Part shown: in pieces, positions 1 to 9,037 of the stretch
Layout: every line of letters begins with the position of its first letter
Position numbering within the stretch: position 1 is the first letter of the stretch
Assembly: GCF_015557635.1 (NCBI RefSeq)
Contig: NZ_JADNOP010000005.1
Location: 124,001-188,000 of the forward strand
Source of the DNA: Fusicatenibacter saccharivorans
GTDB taxonomy: Bacteria; Bacillota; Clostridia; Lachnospirales; Lachnospiraceae
Reading direction: 5' to 3'
Length of the DNA: 64,000 bases
Translations under genes and position numbers: made by a program
The notes under the pieces: model-generated
What the model saw: only the letters and a program-made list of their open reading frames with translations
Databases searched by the model: none
What the model was told of the DNA's origin: nothing

Positions 1-1
1 C

Positions 2-106
2 CACCGCCAGGTGATGAGCCTTCCGGGCGTCGATGCGACAAGAACGCATGTAGTGCTGAAAAATGTAAAAAATATCTATTCCGCCATCCGCAGACCGGAC
101 AAATAA
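2..106 (+). CDS. C-terminal fragment of Lrp/AsnC-type regulator (partial)
   Basis: The open frame enters from the left edge and ends at TAA, giving 34 visible residues. They contain MSLPGVDATRTHVVLKNVK, which resembles the end of the Lrp/AsnC effector-binding (RAM) domain, where a 'lpGV.rT.T.vvl..vk' strand pattern precedes the C-terminus. The DNA-binding part lies outside the window, so the assignment rests on one short motif. It is followed by a degenerate inverted repeat and then alr on the same strand. Confidence 0.5.
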   Translation, partial: HRQVMSLPGVDATRTHVVLKNVKNIYSAIRRPDK

Positions 107-132
107 AAACCGGCACAGCCGGAATCTGATAC

Positions 133-176
133 GAGAGCGTGTCTGAAAATAATCCGAAAGAGTTTTCAGGCACGTT
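133..176. repeat. Degenerate GAGCGTGTCTGAAAA inverted repeat
   Basis: The arm CGTGTCTGAAAA (138-149) pairs with TTTTCAGGCACG (163-174) with one G-U wobble. The left arm, with its flanking GAGAG, matches the end sequence of the MITE-like element at 50433-50596. The outer right-hand bases no longer match, so this looks like a decayed or solo-end copy. It could also act as a weak terminator for the upstream gene, since a TTTT follows. Confidence 0.45.
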
Positions 177-217
177 TTGGCGTCTCAGAAAAAGTACGGA
201 AAGAAAGAAGGAAAAAA

Positions 218-1342
218 GTGAACAGATACTTACGCTGTTATGCAGAGATTTCACTCGAAGCGATCGGGCATAACATCAGAGAAGTGAAAAAAAGACTACC
301 GGAGGGCGTGAAACTCCTTGGCGTTGTAAAAGCGAACGCCTACGGCCACGGTGCCGTTCCGGTAGCATCCTATCTGGAAAACCAGGTTGATTATTTTGCA
401 ACCGCAACCATCGAGGAGGCTGTCGAGCTCAGAGAAAACGGCATTTCCGCGCCGATCCTGATTCTCGGCTACGTGTCCCCGTCCCAGTACGGCGACCTTG
501 TGGAATACGACATCACTCAGACGATCGACAGCTACGCACAGGCGCTTGCCCTCGAAAAAGAGGCAGCACGCCAGAACCGGAAAGCAAAAGCACACCTTGC
601 GGTCGATACCGGCATGACGCGGATCGGCTTCCAGGTGACGGAGCACGATGCGGATGAGGCGGCAAAAATCGCGGATCTTCCGCACATCGAGCTGGAAGGT
701 ATGTTTACGCATTTCTCCTGCGCCGATCAGGAAGACAAGACGTACTGTTCGATGCAGATGGAAAAATATGATAAGATGACGGCACTTTTAGCAGAGCGCG
801 GCGTGACGATTCCGCTTCGCCATATCTGCAACTCCGCCGGAATCATGGAATTTGACGATCACCGCTTTGAGATGGTGCGTTCCGGTATCATCACCTACGG
901 CATTTACCCATCCGAGGAGGTAAAAAAAGAGCGCCTCGATCTGATCCCGGCGCTTTCCTGGAAGAGTCATGTCATCCATGTGAAGGAAGTCGGCCCGGGC
1001 ATCGGCGTCAGCTACGGTGCCACGTATGTGACCGAGAAACCGATGACACGGATCGCAACTGTTTCAGCCGGCTATGCAGACGGCTATCCGAGAGCTCTCT
1101 CGAACCAGGGCTGTGTGCTGATCCACGGGAAAAAAGCACCGATCATCGGAAGAATCTGTATGGATCAGATGATGGTGGACGTGACCGACATCCCGGATGT
1201 GCAGGTGGAGGACGTTGTAACGCTTGTCGGAACCGACGGGGATGAGACCATCACGATCGAAGAGATCGCCAACCCGGCGGCACGTTTCGATTACGAGATG
1301 CTCTGCGATATCAGCAGCCGTGTAACAAGGGTTTATAAATAG
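218..1342 (+). CDS. alr: Alanine racemase
   Basis: A PLP-dependent cytoplasmic enzyme interconverting L- and D-alanine, supplying D-Ala for peptidoglycan. The protein is 374 aa, the usual family length. The PLP lysine is Lys38 in VVKANAYGHG, the second catalytic base is Tyr266 in VSYGATY, and GRICMDQMMVD is the typical C-terminal beta-domain motif. The GTG start at 218 is supported by an AGAAGGA ribosome site a few bases upstream; no ATG lies nearby. It is followed by an intrinsic terminator, so it is probably monocistronic or ends the transcript begun upstream. The sequence gives no reason to prefer a specialised racemase such as the VanT type, since there is no membrane domain. Confidence 0.95.
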   Translation: MNRYLRCYAEISLEAIGHNIREVKKRLPEGVKLLGVVKANAYGHGAVPVASYLENQVDYFATATIEEAVELRENGISAPILILGYVSPSQYGDLVEYDITQTIDSYAQALALEKEAARQNRKAKAHLAVDTGMTRIGFQVTEHDADEAAKIADLPHIELEGMFTHFSCADQEDKTYCSMQMEKYDKMTALLAERGVTIPLRHICNSAGIMEFDDHRFEMVRSGIITYGIYPSEEVKKERLDLIPALSWKSHVIHVKEVGPGIGVSYGATYVTEKPMTRIATVSAGYADGYPRALSNQGCVLIHGKKAPIIGRICMDQMMVDVTDIPDVQVEDVVTLVGTDGDETITIEEIANPAARFDYEMLCDISSRVTRVYK

Positions 1343-1362
1343 TTATCCAAAATAGAAAAATC

Positions 1363-1417
1363 AAAGTCTCCGAAGACGGAAAAAAGCAGAATCTGCTGAC
1401 CGTTTCGGAGACTTTTT
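1363..1417 (+). terminator. Intrinsic terminator after alr
   Basis: AAAGTCTCCGAA (1363-1374) pairs perfectly with TTCGGAGACTTT (1404-1415). A T-run follows directly. It separates alr from the ABC transporter genes. Confidence 0.85.
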
Positions 1418-1458
1418 TGTGTTGGAACAGGTTTTCTGAATTATTTAACCGGTGCGGG

Positions 1459-1488
1459 TTGACAGGAGGTGCCGGAGTATGGTAGGAT
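1459..1488 (+). promoter_or_regulatory. Candidate sigma-A promoter for the amino-acid ABC operon
   Basis: TTGACA (1459-1464) and TAGGAT (1483-1488) are separated by 18 bases, upstream of the lipoprotein start at 1549. A short palindrome, GTGAT-6-ATCAC (1512-1527), lies in the leader and could be an operator. No regulator for it is encoded beside it. Confidence 0.5.
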
Positions 1489-1548
1489 ACCAATTAGTTT
1501 AGCGTAGTACAGTGATAACATGATCACGTAGAAAAGGAGAAGATTATT

Positions 1549-2403
1549 ATGAAAAAGAAAATGGTTAGCATTTTGACAGCAGCCTTTTGTGCATCTGCCC
1601 TGCTGGCTGGCTGCGGCTCTGCAGACACAGCAAAAACATCTGCCTCATCAGCAGGAGCAGCATCCTCTTCCGCAGACGGAACGACAACCTTTACCGTAGG
1701 CTTCGATGCAGAATACCCGCCGTACGGCTACATGGACGATGAGACCGGCGATTACACCGGATTTGACCTGGAGCTCGCCGAGGCAGTCTGCGAGATTTAC
1801 GGCTGGAAGCTGGTAAAAACCCCGATCAACTGGGATGCGAAAGATACCGAGCTGAATTCTGGTGCGATTGACTGCATCTGGAACGGCTTTACCATGAACG
1901 GCAGAGAGGACGATTACACCTGGTCCGATCCGTACGTGGACAACAGCCAGGTGATGGTCGTATCTGAGAATTCCGGCATCAACAGCCTGTCCGATCTGGC
2001 AGGAAAGACGGTTGGTGTGCAGGCAGCATCCGCAGCACTCGATCTTTTACAGAGTGAGGAAGATGGCGGTCAGAAAGAACTCGCCGATACTTTCGCCGCT
2101 CTGCAGCAGTTCCCGGATTACAACAATGCGTTTGTAGAGCTTCAGGCAGGTTCCATCGATGCGGTTGCCATGGATATCGGCGTTGCCAAATATCAGCTGG
2201 AAAGCCGCGGAGAAGGATACAAAATCCTCGACGAGCACCTGAACTCTGAGAAATATGCGATCGGATTCAAAAAAGGAAATACCGAGCTCTGCGATAAAGT
2301 AAACGAAGGCCTGCAGCAGGTTCTGGCCGACGGAACATTCGGCAAGCTCGCAGAAAAATACGGAATCGCAGACATGGTGTGTCTGGAGAAAAAAGGAGAG
2401 TAA
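1549..2403 (+). CDS. Amino-acid ABC transporter substrate-binding lipoprotein
   Basis: An extracytoplasmic solute-binding protein of family 3 (SBP_bac_3), 284 aa. The N-terminus is a lipoprotein signal with lipobox LLAGC near residue 21, followed by a Ser/Ala-rich tether to about residue 43. The mature part opens with FTVGFDAEYPPYGYMD, then ETGDYTGFDLELAEAV, the standard ligand-domain motifs of polar amino-acid binders. An AAAAGGAGA ribosome site precedes the ATG. It is followed directly by permease and ATPase genes, so the three form one importer. The ligand cannot be read from sequence; glutamine, cystine or a similar polar amino acid is plausible. Confidence 0.9.
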   Translation: MKKKMVSILTAAFCASALLAGCGSADTAKTSASSAGAASSSADGTTTFTVGFDAEYPPYGYMDDETGDYTGFDLELAEAVCEIYGWKLVKTPINWDAKDTELNSGAIDCIWNGFTMNGREDDYTWSDPYVDNSQVMVVSENSGINSLSDLAGKTVGVQAASAALDLLQSEEDGGQKELADTFAALQQFPDYNNAFVELQAGSIDAVAMDIGVAKYQLESRGEGYKILDEHLNSEKYAIGFKKGNTELCDKVNEGLQQVLADGTFGKLAEKYGIADMVCLEKKGE

Positions 2404-2409
2404 AGCAGC

Positions 2410-3057
2410 ATGAAGTTGTCCATGATTCTATCACAGCTTAGTACCGGAATGGCGGGAACGATCTCGATATTTGTTCTGACGCTCGTATTTTCCCTGCCGC
2501 TCGGTCTGCTGATCGCCTTCGGGCGTATGTCGAAAAACCGGATTGTGAGCGGAATTTTTCGGCTCTATATCTCCCTGATGCGCGGCACGCCTCTGATGCT
2601 GCAGCTCATGGTGGTTTACTTCGGACCGTTCTATCTGTTCGGTATGAACATCGGAAAATGGCGCTTTCCGGCGATTATCACCGGATTTGCCTTAAACTAC
2701 GGCGCCTATTTTGCAGAAATCTACCGCTCCGGCATCGTTTCGATGGATCGTGGACAGTACGAGGCAGCAAAGCTTCTTGGTTATTCGAAGGGACAGACGT
2801 TTGTCCGCATTATTCTGCCGCAGGTTGTGAAACGGATTCTGCCGGCGATCACCAATGAGGTGATTACGCTGGTCAAGGATACGTCGCTGGCCTTTTCCAT
2901 TTCCTATGTGGAAATGTTCACGATCGCAAAACAGATCGCGGCGGCCAAGACCACGATGGTTCCGTTCGTTGCCGCTGGTATTTTCTACTACATCTTCAAT
3001 TTTGTCGTGGCGTGGGTGATGGAACTTTTGGAAAAGAAATTTTCTTATTATCATTAA
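2410..3057 (+). CDS. Amino-acid ABC transporter permease
   Basis: Inner-membrane permease of the HisM/GlnP type, 215 aa, with about five membrane segments. The N-terminal region SLMRGTPLMLQL is characteristic of polar amino-acid permeases. The cytoplasmic EAA loop that contacts the ATPase is visible as EAAKLLGYSKGQTFVRIILPQ-like sequence around residues 118-137. It starts 6 bases after the binding-protein stop. A single permease gene suggests a homodimeric channel. Confidence 0.92.
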   Translation: MKLSMILSQLSTGMAGTISIFVLTLVFSLPLGLLIAFGRMSKNRIVSGIFRLYISLMRGTPLMLQLMVVYFGPFYLFGMNIGKWRFPAIITGFALNYGAYFAEIYRSGIVSMDRGQYEAAKLLGYSKGQTFVRIILPQVVKRILPAITNEVITLVKDTSLAFSISYVEMFTIAKQIAAAKTTMVPFVAAGIFYYIFNFVVAWVMELLEKKFSYYH

Positions 3058-3081
3058 CTATAGAAGAGAGCGGAAAACGAT

Positions 3082-3840
3082 ATGATTTATCTGGAAATGA
3101 ACCATGTAAGAAAGAGCTTTGGGGATCTCGAAGTGTTAAAAGATATTTCCCTCAAAGTAGAAGAGGGCGAGGTACTCTCGATCATCGGCCCGTCGGGATC
3201 GGGAAAATCGACGCTGCTGCGGTGTGCGGCGATGCTGGAGACGATGGATGGCGGTGACCTGACGTATCTTGGCGAGCAGGCAGTCACCATACAAAATGGA
3301 AAATCCGTTTATGCAAAGCCGGCCGTGCTGCGGAAAATTCAGGAAAACTTTGGAATGGTATTCCAGAGCTTCCACCTGTTTCCGCATTATGATGTGATGA
3401 AAAACCTCTGCGATGCGCCGATTCATGTGCAGAAACGCAACCGTGCGGAGGTGGAAGCACAGGCAGAAGAGCTGCTGCAGAAAATGGGACTCACAGGAAA
3501 AGAAAAGGCGTATCCGTGTCAGCTTTCCGGCGGTCAGTGTCAGAGGGTTGCGATTGCGCGTGCGCTGATGCTGAACCCGAAGGTGCTCTTTTTTGATGAG
3601 CCGACTTCGGCGCTCGACCCGGAGCTGACAGGCGAGGTGCTGAAGGTCATCAAATCCCTTGCGGAGATGAATATGACCATGGTGATCGTTACCCACGAGA
3701 TGAATTTTGCCCGGGAGATTTCCAACCGCGTCATCTTTATGGACCAGGGCGTGATCGCCGTGGAAGGAACGCCGGACGAAGTCTTCGATTCCGAAAATGC
3801 CAGAATGCAGGGCTTTTTGGGAAAATTTCGTGAGAAGTAA
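3082..3840 (+). CDS. Amino-acid ABC transporter ATP-binding protein
   Basis: Cytoplasmic ATPase of the GlnQ/HisP class, 252 aa. Visible motifs in order are Walker [10 protein letters not shown] (about residues 37-45), the Q-loop in [12 protein letters not shown], signature [12 protein letters not shown], Walker [14 protein letters not shown] and the switch histidine in VTHEMNFA. It completes the operon with the binding protein and permease. A promoter and a hairpin follow before purB. Confidence 0.95.
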   Translation: MIYLEMNHVRKSFGDLEVLKDISLKVEEGEVLSIIGPSGSGKSTLLRCAAMLETMDGGDLTYLGEQAVTIQNGKSVYAKPAVLRKIQENFGMVFQSFHLFPHYDVMKNLCDAPIHVQKRNRAEVEAQAEELLQKMGLTGKEKAYPCQLSGGQCQRVAIARALMLNPKVLFFDEPTSALDPELTGEVLKVIKSLAEMNMTMVIVTHEMNFAREISNRVIFMDQGVIAVEGTPDEVFDSENARMQGFLGKFREK

Positions 3841-3851
3841 CGACGTTGCAC

Positions 3852-3880
3852 TTGCCTAAAAAAACAACATGCGTTATACT
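3852..3880 (+). promoter_or_regulatory. Candidate purB promoter
   Basis: TTGCCT (3852-3857) and TATACT (3875-3880) are separated by exactly 17 bases, inside the gap between the ABC ATPase gene and purB. The predicted start site falls within the left arm of the next hairpin. A transcript from here would carry only part of that hairpin, whereas readthrough from upstream carries all of it. Confidence 0.6.
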
Positions 3881-3914
3881 AGAGCGTGGTTGAAACGTAT
3901 TTCAAACACGCTCT
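3880..3914. repeat. Short GAGCGTG inverted repeat, hairpin before purB
   Basis: AGAGCGTGGTTGAAA (3881-3895) faces TTTCAAACACGCTCT (3900-3914) with one mismatch and a 4-base loop. The arms closely resemble the ends of the 164-bp element at 50433-50596, so this may be a minimal internally deleted derivative. It may also serve as a terminator for the ABC operon, although the T-run after it is short. Confidence 0.5.
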
Positions 3915-4006
3915 TTATACGTCCCGTTCTGTTTTTGGGATGAAAAAGAGCGGGGATAAAAGAGAAACCGAATACACATTTTGACAAGAAAAGGAGAATC
4001 GTGTCT

Positions 4007-5443
4007 ATGAGCGGAACTGACAGATATGTAAGCCCTCTTTCCGAACGTTATGCAAGCAAGGAGATGCAGTACATCTTCTCTCCGGATATGAAATTCCGTA
4101 CCTGGAGAAAGTTATGGATTGCGCTGGCTGAGACAGAAAAAGAACTGGGACTTTCTATTACAGATGAGCAGATCGAAGAACTGAAAGCAAATGCCGAGAA
4201 CATCAACTACGATGTGGCAAAAGAAAGAGAGAAAGTCTGCCGTCATGACGTAATGTCCCATGTGTATGCCTACGGCGTACAGTGTCCGAAAGCAAAAGGA
4301 ATCATCCATCTGGGAGCAACCAGCTGCTACGTAGGCGACAATACCGATATCATTGTCATGAACGAAGCCTTAAAGCTGGTGAAGAAAAAACTGGTGAACG
4401 TTATCGCTGAGCTGGCAAAATTTGCGGATACCTACAAAGACCAGCCGACCCTTGCCTTCACCCACTTCCAGCCGGCACAGCCGACCACCGTCGGAAAACG
4501 TGCAACCCTGTGGATGCAGGAGTTCTTAATGGACCTTGAAGATCTCGAGTACGTACAGAGCACCTTAAAGCTGCTCGGCTCCAAAGGAACAACAGGCACA
4601 CAGGCAAGCTTTTTAGAGCTGTTCGACGGAGATCAGGAGACCATCGACAAGATCGATCCGATGATCGCTGAGAAAATGGGCTTCAAGAACTGCTATCCTG
4701 TTTCCGGACAGACGTATTCCAGAAAAGTCGATACGAGAGTATTAAACGTTCTGGCAGGCATTGCGGCAAGCGCAACAAAATTCTCCAACGACATCCGTCT
4801 TCTGCAGCACTTAAAAGAAGTTGAGGAGCCGTTCGAGAAAGGACAGATCGGATCTTCCGCCATGGCATACAAGAGAAATCCGATGAGAAGCGAGCGTATC
4901 GCATCCCTGTCCCGTTATGTGATCACCGATGCATTAAATCCGGCAATCACCTCTTCTGTACAGTGGTTTGAGAGAACCCTCGATGACTCTGCAAACAAGA
5001 GACTTTCCATTCCGGAAGGCTTCCTTGCCATCGACGGTATCCTGGATCTGTGCATGAACGTCGTAGACGGACTTGTGGTTTATCCAAAGGTTATCTTAAA
5101 ACACATGATGGCAGAGCTTCCGTTTATGGCAACCGAGAATATCATGATGGATGCGGTGAAAGCAGGCGGCGACCGTCAGGAGCTGCATGAGAGAATCCGC
5201 GAGCTGTCCATGATCGCCGGAAAACATGTCAAAGAGGAAGGACGCGATAATGATCTTCTCGATCTGATCGCAGCAGATGAGATGTTCCATCTGACCAAGG
5301 AAGAACTGGAAAAGACGATGGATCCGTCCAAATACACAGGCCGCGCATCTGTACAGGTTGACGCATTCCTGAAAAACGTAGTCAATCCGGTGCTTGAGGC
5401 AAACAAAGACGCACTTGGCATGACAGCGGAAATCAACGTCTGA
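4007..5443 (+). CDS. purB: Adenylosuccinate lyase
   Basis: Catalyses two beta-eliminations of fumarate in purine synthesis: SAICAR to AICAR, and adenylosuccinate to AMP. The protein is 478 aa, the typical clostridial length. It has the fumarase/aspartase-superfamily signature GSSAMAYKRNPMRSER and the conserved THFQPAQPTT segment. An in-frame GTG lies at 4001, but the AAGGAG at 3991-3996 is too close to it and correctly spaced for the ATG at 4007, where the protein begins MSGTDRYVSPLSERY. purA follows with its own promoter, so the two AMP-branch enzymes are adjacent but separately initiated. Confidence 0.95.
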   Translation: MSGTDRYVSPLSERYASKEMQYIFSPDMKFRTWRKLWIALAETEKELGLSITDEQIEELKANAENINYDVAKEREKVCRHDVMSHVYAYGVQCPKAKGIIHLGATSCYVGDNTDIIVMNEALKLVKKKLVNVIAELAKFADTYKDQPTLAFTHFQPAQPTTVGKRATLWMQEFLMDLEDLEYVQSTLKLLGSKGTTGTQASFLELFDGDQETIDKIDPMIAEKMGFKNCYPVSGQTYSRKVDTRVLNVLAGIAASATKFSNDIRLLQHLKEVEEPFEKGQIGSSAMAYKRNPMRSERIASLSRYVITDALNPAITSSVQWFERTLDDSANKRLSIPEGFLAIDGILDLCMNVVDGLVVYPKVILKHMMAELPFMATENIMMDAVKAGGDRQELHERIRELSMIAGKHVKEEGRDNDLLDLIAADEMFHLTKEELEKTMDPSKYTGRASVQVDAFLKNVVNPVLEANKDALGMTAEINV

Positions 5444-5490
5444 TCCGTTTGATAAACAGAAATAATAAAAAAACAGATTTTATAAGTAAT

Positions 5491-5525
5491 CATAAGTTTC
5501 GCTTATGAGAAAAACATGGTATACT
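5491..5525 (+). promoter_or_regulatory. Candidate purA promoter with overlapping palindrome
   Basis: TATACT (5520-5525) is a good -10; the best -35 is TTCGCT (5498-5503) with 16-base spacing, which is weak. A palindrome CATAAG-5-CTTATG (5491-5507) covers the -35 region and could be an operator. A second hairpin, CGGCC/GGCCG, lies in the leader near 5534-5554. Confidence 0.45.
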
Positions 5526-5584
5526 AAAGATAAACGGCCGGAACAAAAAGGCCGCAAGTATACGTTGAATTAGGAGGATGTCAT

Positions 5585-6865
5585 ATGATTAAGGCAGTAG
5601 TAGGAGCAAACTGGGGAGACGAGGGAAAAGGTAAAATTACCGATATGCTCGCAAAAGAGGCAGACATTGTTGTCCGTTTCCAGGGTGGTGCAAATGCAGG
5701 CCATACCATTGTAAACAACTATGGAAAGTTTGCACTTCATACCCTTCCATCCGGCGTATTTTACAGCCACACAACAAGCGTAATCGGAAACGGTGTTGCA
5801 CTCAACATTCCGGTTCTGATCAAAGAGTTAAAGGAGATCATTTCGAAGGGAGTGCCGGCACCGAAGATCAAAATTTCCGACCGTGCACAGATGGTAATGC
5901 CGTACCACATCCTGTTCGATCAGTATGAGGAAGAGCGTCTGGGCGGAAAATCCTTTGGTTCCACCAAATCCGGTATCGCTCCATTCTACTCAGATAAATA
6001 TGCAAAAATCGGTTTCCAGGTAAACGAGCTGTTCGACGATGAGCACCTGAAAGAGAAACTGAAATCCGTATGCGAGACCAAGAACATTCTGCTCGAGCAT
6101 CTGTATCACAAACCGCAGTTAAATCCGGATGAGATCTATGCAGAGCTGATGGAATACAAAAAAATGGTTGAGCCATACGTATGCGATACTTCCGCATTCC
6201 TGTGGAACGCGATTCAGGAAGGCAAGGAGATCCTGCTTGAGGGTCAGCTTGGTTCCTTAAAAGACCCGGATCACGGAATTTACCCGATGGTAACTTCTTC
6301 TTCCACACTGGCCGGCTACGGCGCAGTAGGAGCAGGTGTTCCGCCATATGAAATCAAGAAAATCGTAACCGTATGCAAAGCTTACTCCAGCGCAGTAGGA
6401 GCAGGTGCTTTCGTTTCCGAGATCTTCGGCGATGAGGCAGATGAGCTCAGAAGACGCGGCGGAGACGGCGGAGAGTTCGGTGCAACCACAGGCCGCCCGA
6501 GACGTATGGGATGGTTCGACTGTGTTGCTTCCCGTTACGGCTGCAGAATGCAGGGTACCACCGATGTAGCATTTACCGTACTTGACGTTCTCGGATATCT
6601 GGACGAGATTCCGGTTTGCGTAGCATACGAAGTAGACGGAAAAGAAATCCACGATTTCCCGAACACCAGCATTCTTGAGAAAGCAAAACCGGTTCTGAAA
6701 ACCCTTCCGGGATGGAAATGCGATATCCGCGGCATCAAGAAATACGAGGAGCTGCCGGAGAACTGCAGAAACTACATCGAGTTTGTAGAGAAAGAAATCG
6801 GATTCCCGATCACCATGATCTCCAACGGACCGGGAAGAGACGATATCATTTACCGCAATAAATAA
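5585..6865 (+). CDS. purA: Adenylosuccinate synthetase
   Basis: Joins IMP and aspartate using GTP to form adenylosuccinate, the first committed step to AMP. The protein is 426 aa, full length. The P-loop-like GDEGKGK spans residues 11-17 with the catalytic Asp12, and the catalytic His40 is in NAGHT. GATTGRPRRMGWFDCVA is a conserved C-terminal family segment. A TTAGGAGG ribosome site precedes the ATG. It is followed after 25 bases by a lipoprotein gene and then glycyl-tRNA synthetase, likely one transcript. Confidence 0.97.
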   Translation: MIKAVVGANWGDEGKGKITDMLAKEADIVVRFQGGANAGHTIVNNYGKFALHTLPSGVFYSHTTSVIGNGVALNIPVLIKELKEIISKGVPAPKIKISDRAQMVMPYHILFDQYEEERLGGKSFGSTKSGIAPFYSDKYAKIGFQVNELFDDEHLKEKLKSVCETKNILLEHLYHKPQLNPDEIYAELMEYKKMVEPYVCDTSAFLWNAIQEGKEILLEGQLGSLKDPDHGIYPMVTSSSTLAGYGAVGAGVPPYEIKKIVTVCKAYSSAVGAGAFVSEIFGDEADELRRRGGDGGEFGATTGRPRRMGWFDCVASRYGCRMQGTTDVAFTVLDVLGYLDEIPVCVAYEVDGKEIHDFPNTSILEKAKPVLKTLPGWKCDIRGIKKYEELPENCRNYIEFVEKEIGFPITMISNGPGRDDIIYRNK

Positions 6866-6890
6866 TTTAGGCGGTTTTTAGAGGATTTTT

Positions 6891-7583
6891 ATGAAAAAAG
6901 CAGGACAGCTTCTCGCAGTTCTGACAGCGGCTTCCGTGCTGCTGTCGGGCTGTGAGAAGTTAAAAGATGTGACAACGACATCTGTCTATGTGAGCAAAAA
7001 TGGTGTTGTGACAGAAGCTATTGTGGAAGATTACAGCAAAGACGATGATTACACGGAAGACGAACTGAAAGTCTTTGTGGAGGATGACATCAAAAAATTC
7101 ACAGAGGAGCGCGGCGATGCGGATTCCGTGAAGCTGGAAAAATGCCAGATCAAAGAGGACAAGGTGGAGATCCGGATGGAATACGGAGATTACCAGTCCT
7201 ACGCGGATTATCACGGAGCAGAATTTTTCGCAGGCACGCTGGATGAGGCAGAAGAAGCGGGATATGATTTTTCCGCTTCCTTTGTCGATTCTAAAGGCAA
7301 TGAGGTTTCAGTCGAAGATGCGGTCAAAGGCGTTAAGCATGTACGCGTGATTGTCTGCGAGGAGCCGCTGGAAATCGTAACGGAAGATCCGGTGCTCTGC
7401 GTTTCCGGTACAGCCGTGATCAAAGGAAAAAACACGGTGGATACGGCCGGCGAGTGGACCACAAAGTCCACAGAGAGTGCTTCTGCGTCATCATCAGAGC
7501 AGACTAAGACAGAAGAAACAGAGCAGGAATATGAGCAGGACGTTCTTCTTGCCAGTCCTGTTATTGTTGTTTATGGTAAGTAA
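6891..7583 (+). CDS. Uncharacterised acidic lipoprotein
   Basis: 230 aa with a lipoprotein signal peptide (lipobox LLSGC, cysteine at residue 21). A mixed alpha/beta region rich in Asp, Glu and Lys follows, and then a low-complexity Ser/Thr/Glu linker from about residue 188. The protein ends in a short hydrophobic segment, LLASPVIVVYGK. I do not recognise a named family. It sits between purA and glyQS with gaps under 30 bases, so it is probably co-transcribed, but nothing in the sequence ties its role to either neighbour. It should be anchored to the outer face of the membrane. Confidence 0.75.
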   Translation: MKKAGQLLAVLTAASVLLSGCEKLKDVTTTSVYVSKNGVVTEAIVEDYSKDDDYTEDELKVFVEDDIKKFTEERGDADSVKLEKCQIKEDKVEIRMEYGDYQSYADYHGAEFFAGTLDEAEEAGYDFSASFVDSKGNEVSVEDAVKGVKHVRVIVCEEPLEIVTEDPVLCVSGTAVIKGKNTVDTAGEWTTKSTESASASSSEQTKTEETEQEYEQDVLLASPVIVVYGK

Positions 7584-7610
7584 ACAAATAAAATAGAGGA
7601 GTAACTAACT

Positions 7611-9008
7611 ATGGAAAAGACAATGGACAAAATTGTGGCAGTAGCAAAATCCAGAGGTTTTGTATATCCGGGTTCCGAAATCTACGGCGGCCTGGCAAAT
7701 ACCTGGGATTACGGCCCGCTCGGTGTTGAGCTGAAAAACAACGTGAAAAAAGCATGGTGGCAGAAATTCGTCATGGAGAGCCCGCACAACGTAGGTGTTG
7801 ACTGCGCGATCCTGATGAACCCGCAGACATGGGTAGCTTCCGGTCATCTCGGCGGATTTTCCGATCCTCTGATGGACTGTAAAGAGTGCCACGAGCGTTT
7901 CCGTGCAGACAAGCTGATCGAAGACTTCTGTGAGGAAAAAGGCATTGAAATCGAAGGCGGCAGCGTAGACGCATGGTCCCAGGAAGAGATGAAGAACTTC
8001 ATCGAGGAGCATCAGATTCCGTGTCCGTCCTGCGGAAAACATAACTTTACCGATATCCGTCAGTTCAACCTGATGTTCAAAACCTTCCAGGGTGTTACAG
8101 AGGATGCGAAGAACACCGTATATCTTCGTCCTGAGACTGCACAGGGTATCTTCGTAAACTTCAAAAACGTACAGCGTACTTCCAGAAAGAAAATTCCGTT
8201 CGGAATCGGCCAGATCGGTAAATCTTTCCGTAACGAGATTACACCGGGTAACTTCACCTTCCGTACCCGTGAGTTCGAGCAGATGGAGCTGGAGTTCTTC
8301 TGCGAGCCTGGCACCGACCTTGAATGGTTCCAGTACTGGAGAGGCTTCTGCATCAACTGGCTGAAGAGCCTCGGCATGAAAGACGAAGAGATGCGTGCAA
8401 GAGACCATTCTCCGGAAGCGCTGTGCTTCTACAGCAAGGGAACAACCGATATCGAGTTCCTGTTCCCGTTCGGATGGGGCGAGCTGTGGGGAATCGCAGA
8501 CCGTACCGATTACGACCTGACCCAGCATCAGAATGTATCCGGACAGGATATGACCTATTTCGATCCAGAGAAGAACGAGAAATACATCCCGTATGTTATC
8601 GAGCCGTCTCTTGGTGCTGACCGTGTCGTTCTGGCATTCCTGTGCAGCGCTTATGACGAGGAAGTTCTCGACGCAGAAAAGAATGATGTTCGTACTGTGA
8701 TGCATTTCCATCCGGCACTGGCACCGGTAAAAATCGGTGTGCTTCCGCTTTCCAAGAAGCTGAACGAGGGCGCTGAGAAAGTCTTTGCAGAGCTGTCCAA
8801 GAAATACAACTGCGAGTTTGATGACCGTGGAAATATCGGAAAACGGTATCGCCGTCAGGATGAGATCGGTACTCCGTACTGCATCACCTACGATTTTGAT
8901 TCCGAGACCGATGGTGCTGTTACCGTCCGTGACCGTGACACCATGGAGCAGGAGAGAATTAAAATTGAGGATCTCGATGCTTACTTTGCAGATAAATTTA
9001 CTTTCTAA
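7611..9008 (+). CDS. glyQS: Glycyl-tRNA synthetase (dimeric type)
   Basis: Class II aminoacyl-tRNA synthetase charging tRNA-Gly, 465 aa, the single-chain alpha2 form rather than the alpha2beta2 GlyQ/GlyS pair. The N-terminus contains the [19 protein letters not shown] motif. Further on are motif 2 ([19 protein letters not shown]) and motif 3 near [13 protein letters not shown] CxxC pair (CKECHERF and CPSCGKHNF) in the insertion suggests a zinc-binding element. GAGGAG provides the ribosome site. No T-box leader is present; expression appears to come from the purA transcript. Confidence 0.96.
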   Translation: MEKTMDKIVAVAKSRGFVYPGSEIYGGLANTWDYGPLGVELKNNVKKAWWQKFVMESPHNVGVDCAILMNPQTWVASGHLGGFSDPLMDCKECHERFRADKLIEDFCEEKGIEIEGGSVDAWSQEEMKNFIEEHQIPCPSCGKHNFTDIRQFNLMFKTFQGVTEDAKNTVYLRPETAQGIFVNFKNVQRTSRKKIPFGIGQIGKSFRNEITPGNFTFRTREFEQMELEFFCEPGTDLEWFQYWRGFCINWLKSLGMKDEEMRARDHSPEALCFYSKGTTDIEFLFPFGWGELWGIADRTDYDLTQHQNVSGQDMTYFDPEKNEKYIPYVIEPSLGADRVVLAFLCSAYDEEVLDAEKNDVRTVMHFHPALAPVKIGVLPLSKKLNEGAEKVFAELSKKYNCEFDDRGNIGKRYRRQDEIGTPYCITYDFDSETDGAVTVRDRDTMEQERIKIEDLDAYFADKFTF

Positions 9009-9037
9009 TCTGGCTTTTTAGTCCGGAAAAAGAGTAG

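Noticed and set aside
3841-4006. Purine riboswitch upstream of purB
   Set aside because: No three-way junction or conserved purine aptamer core; only a promoter and one hairpin.
7584-7610. T-box leader for glyQS
   Set aside because: Only 26 bases separate it from the lipoprotein gene; no specifier loop or T-box sequence is present.
7605-8711. 368-codon open frame antisense to glyQS
   Set aside because: glyQS is certain, and the antisense frame has neither motifs nor a ribosome site.
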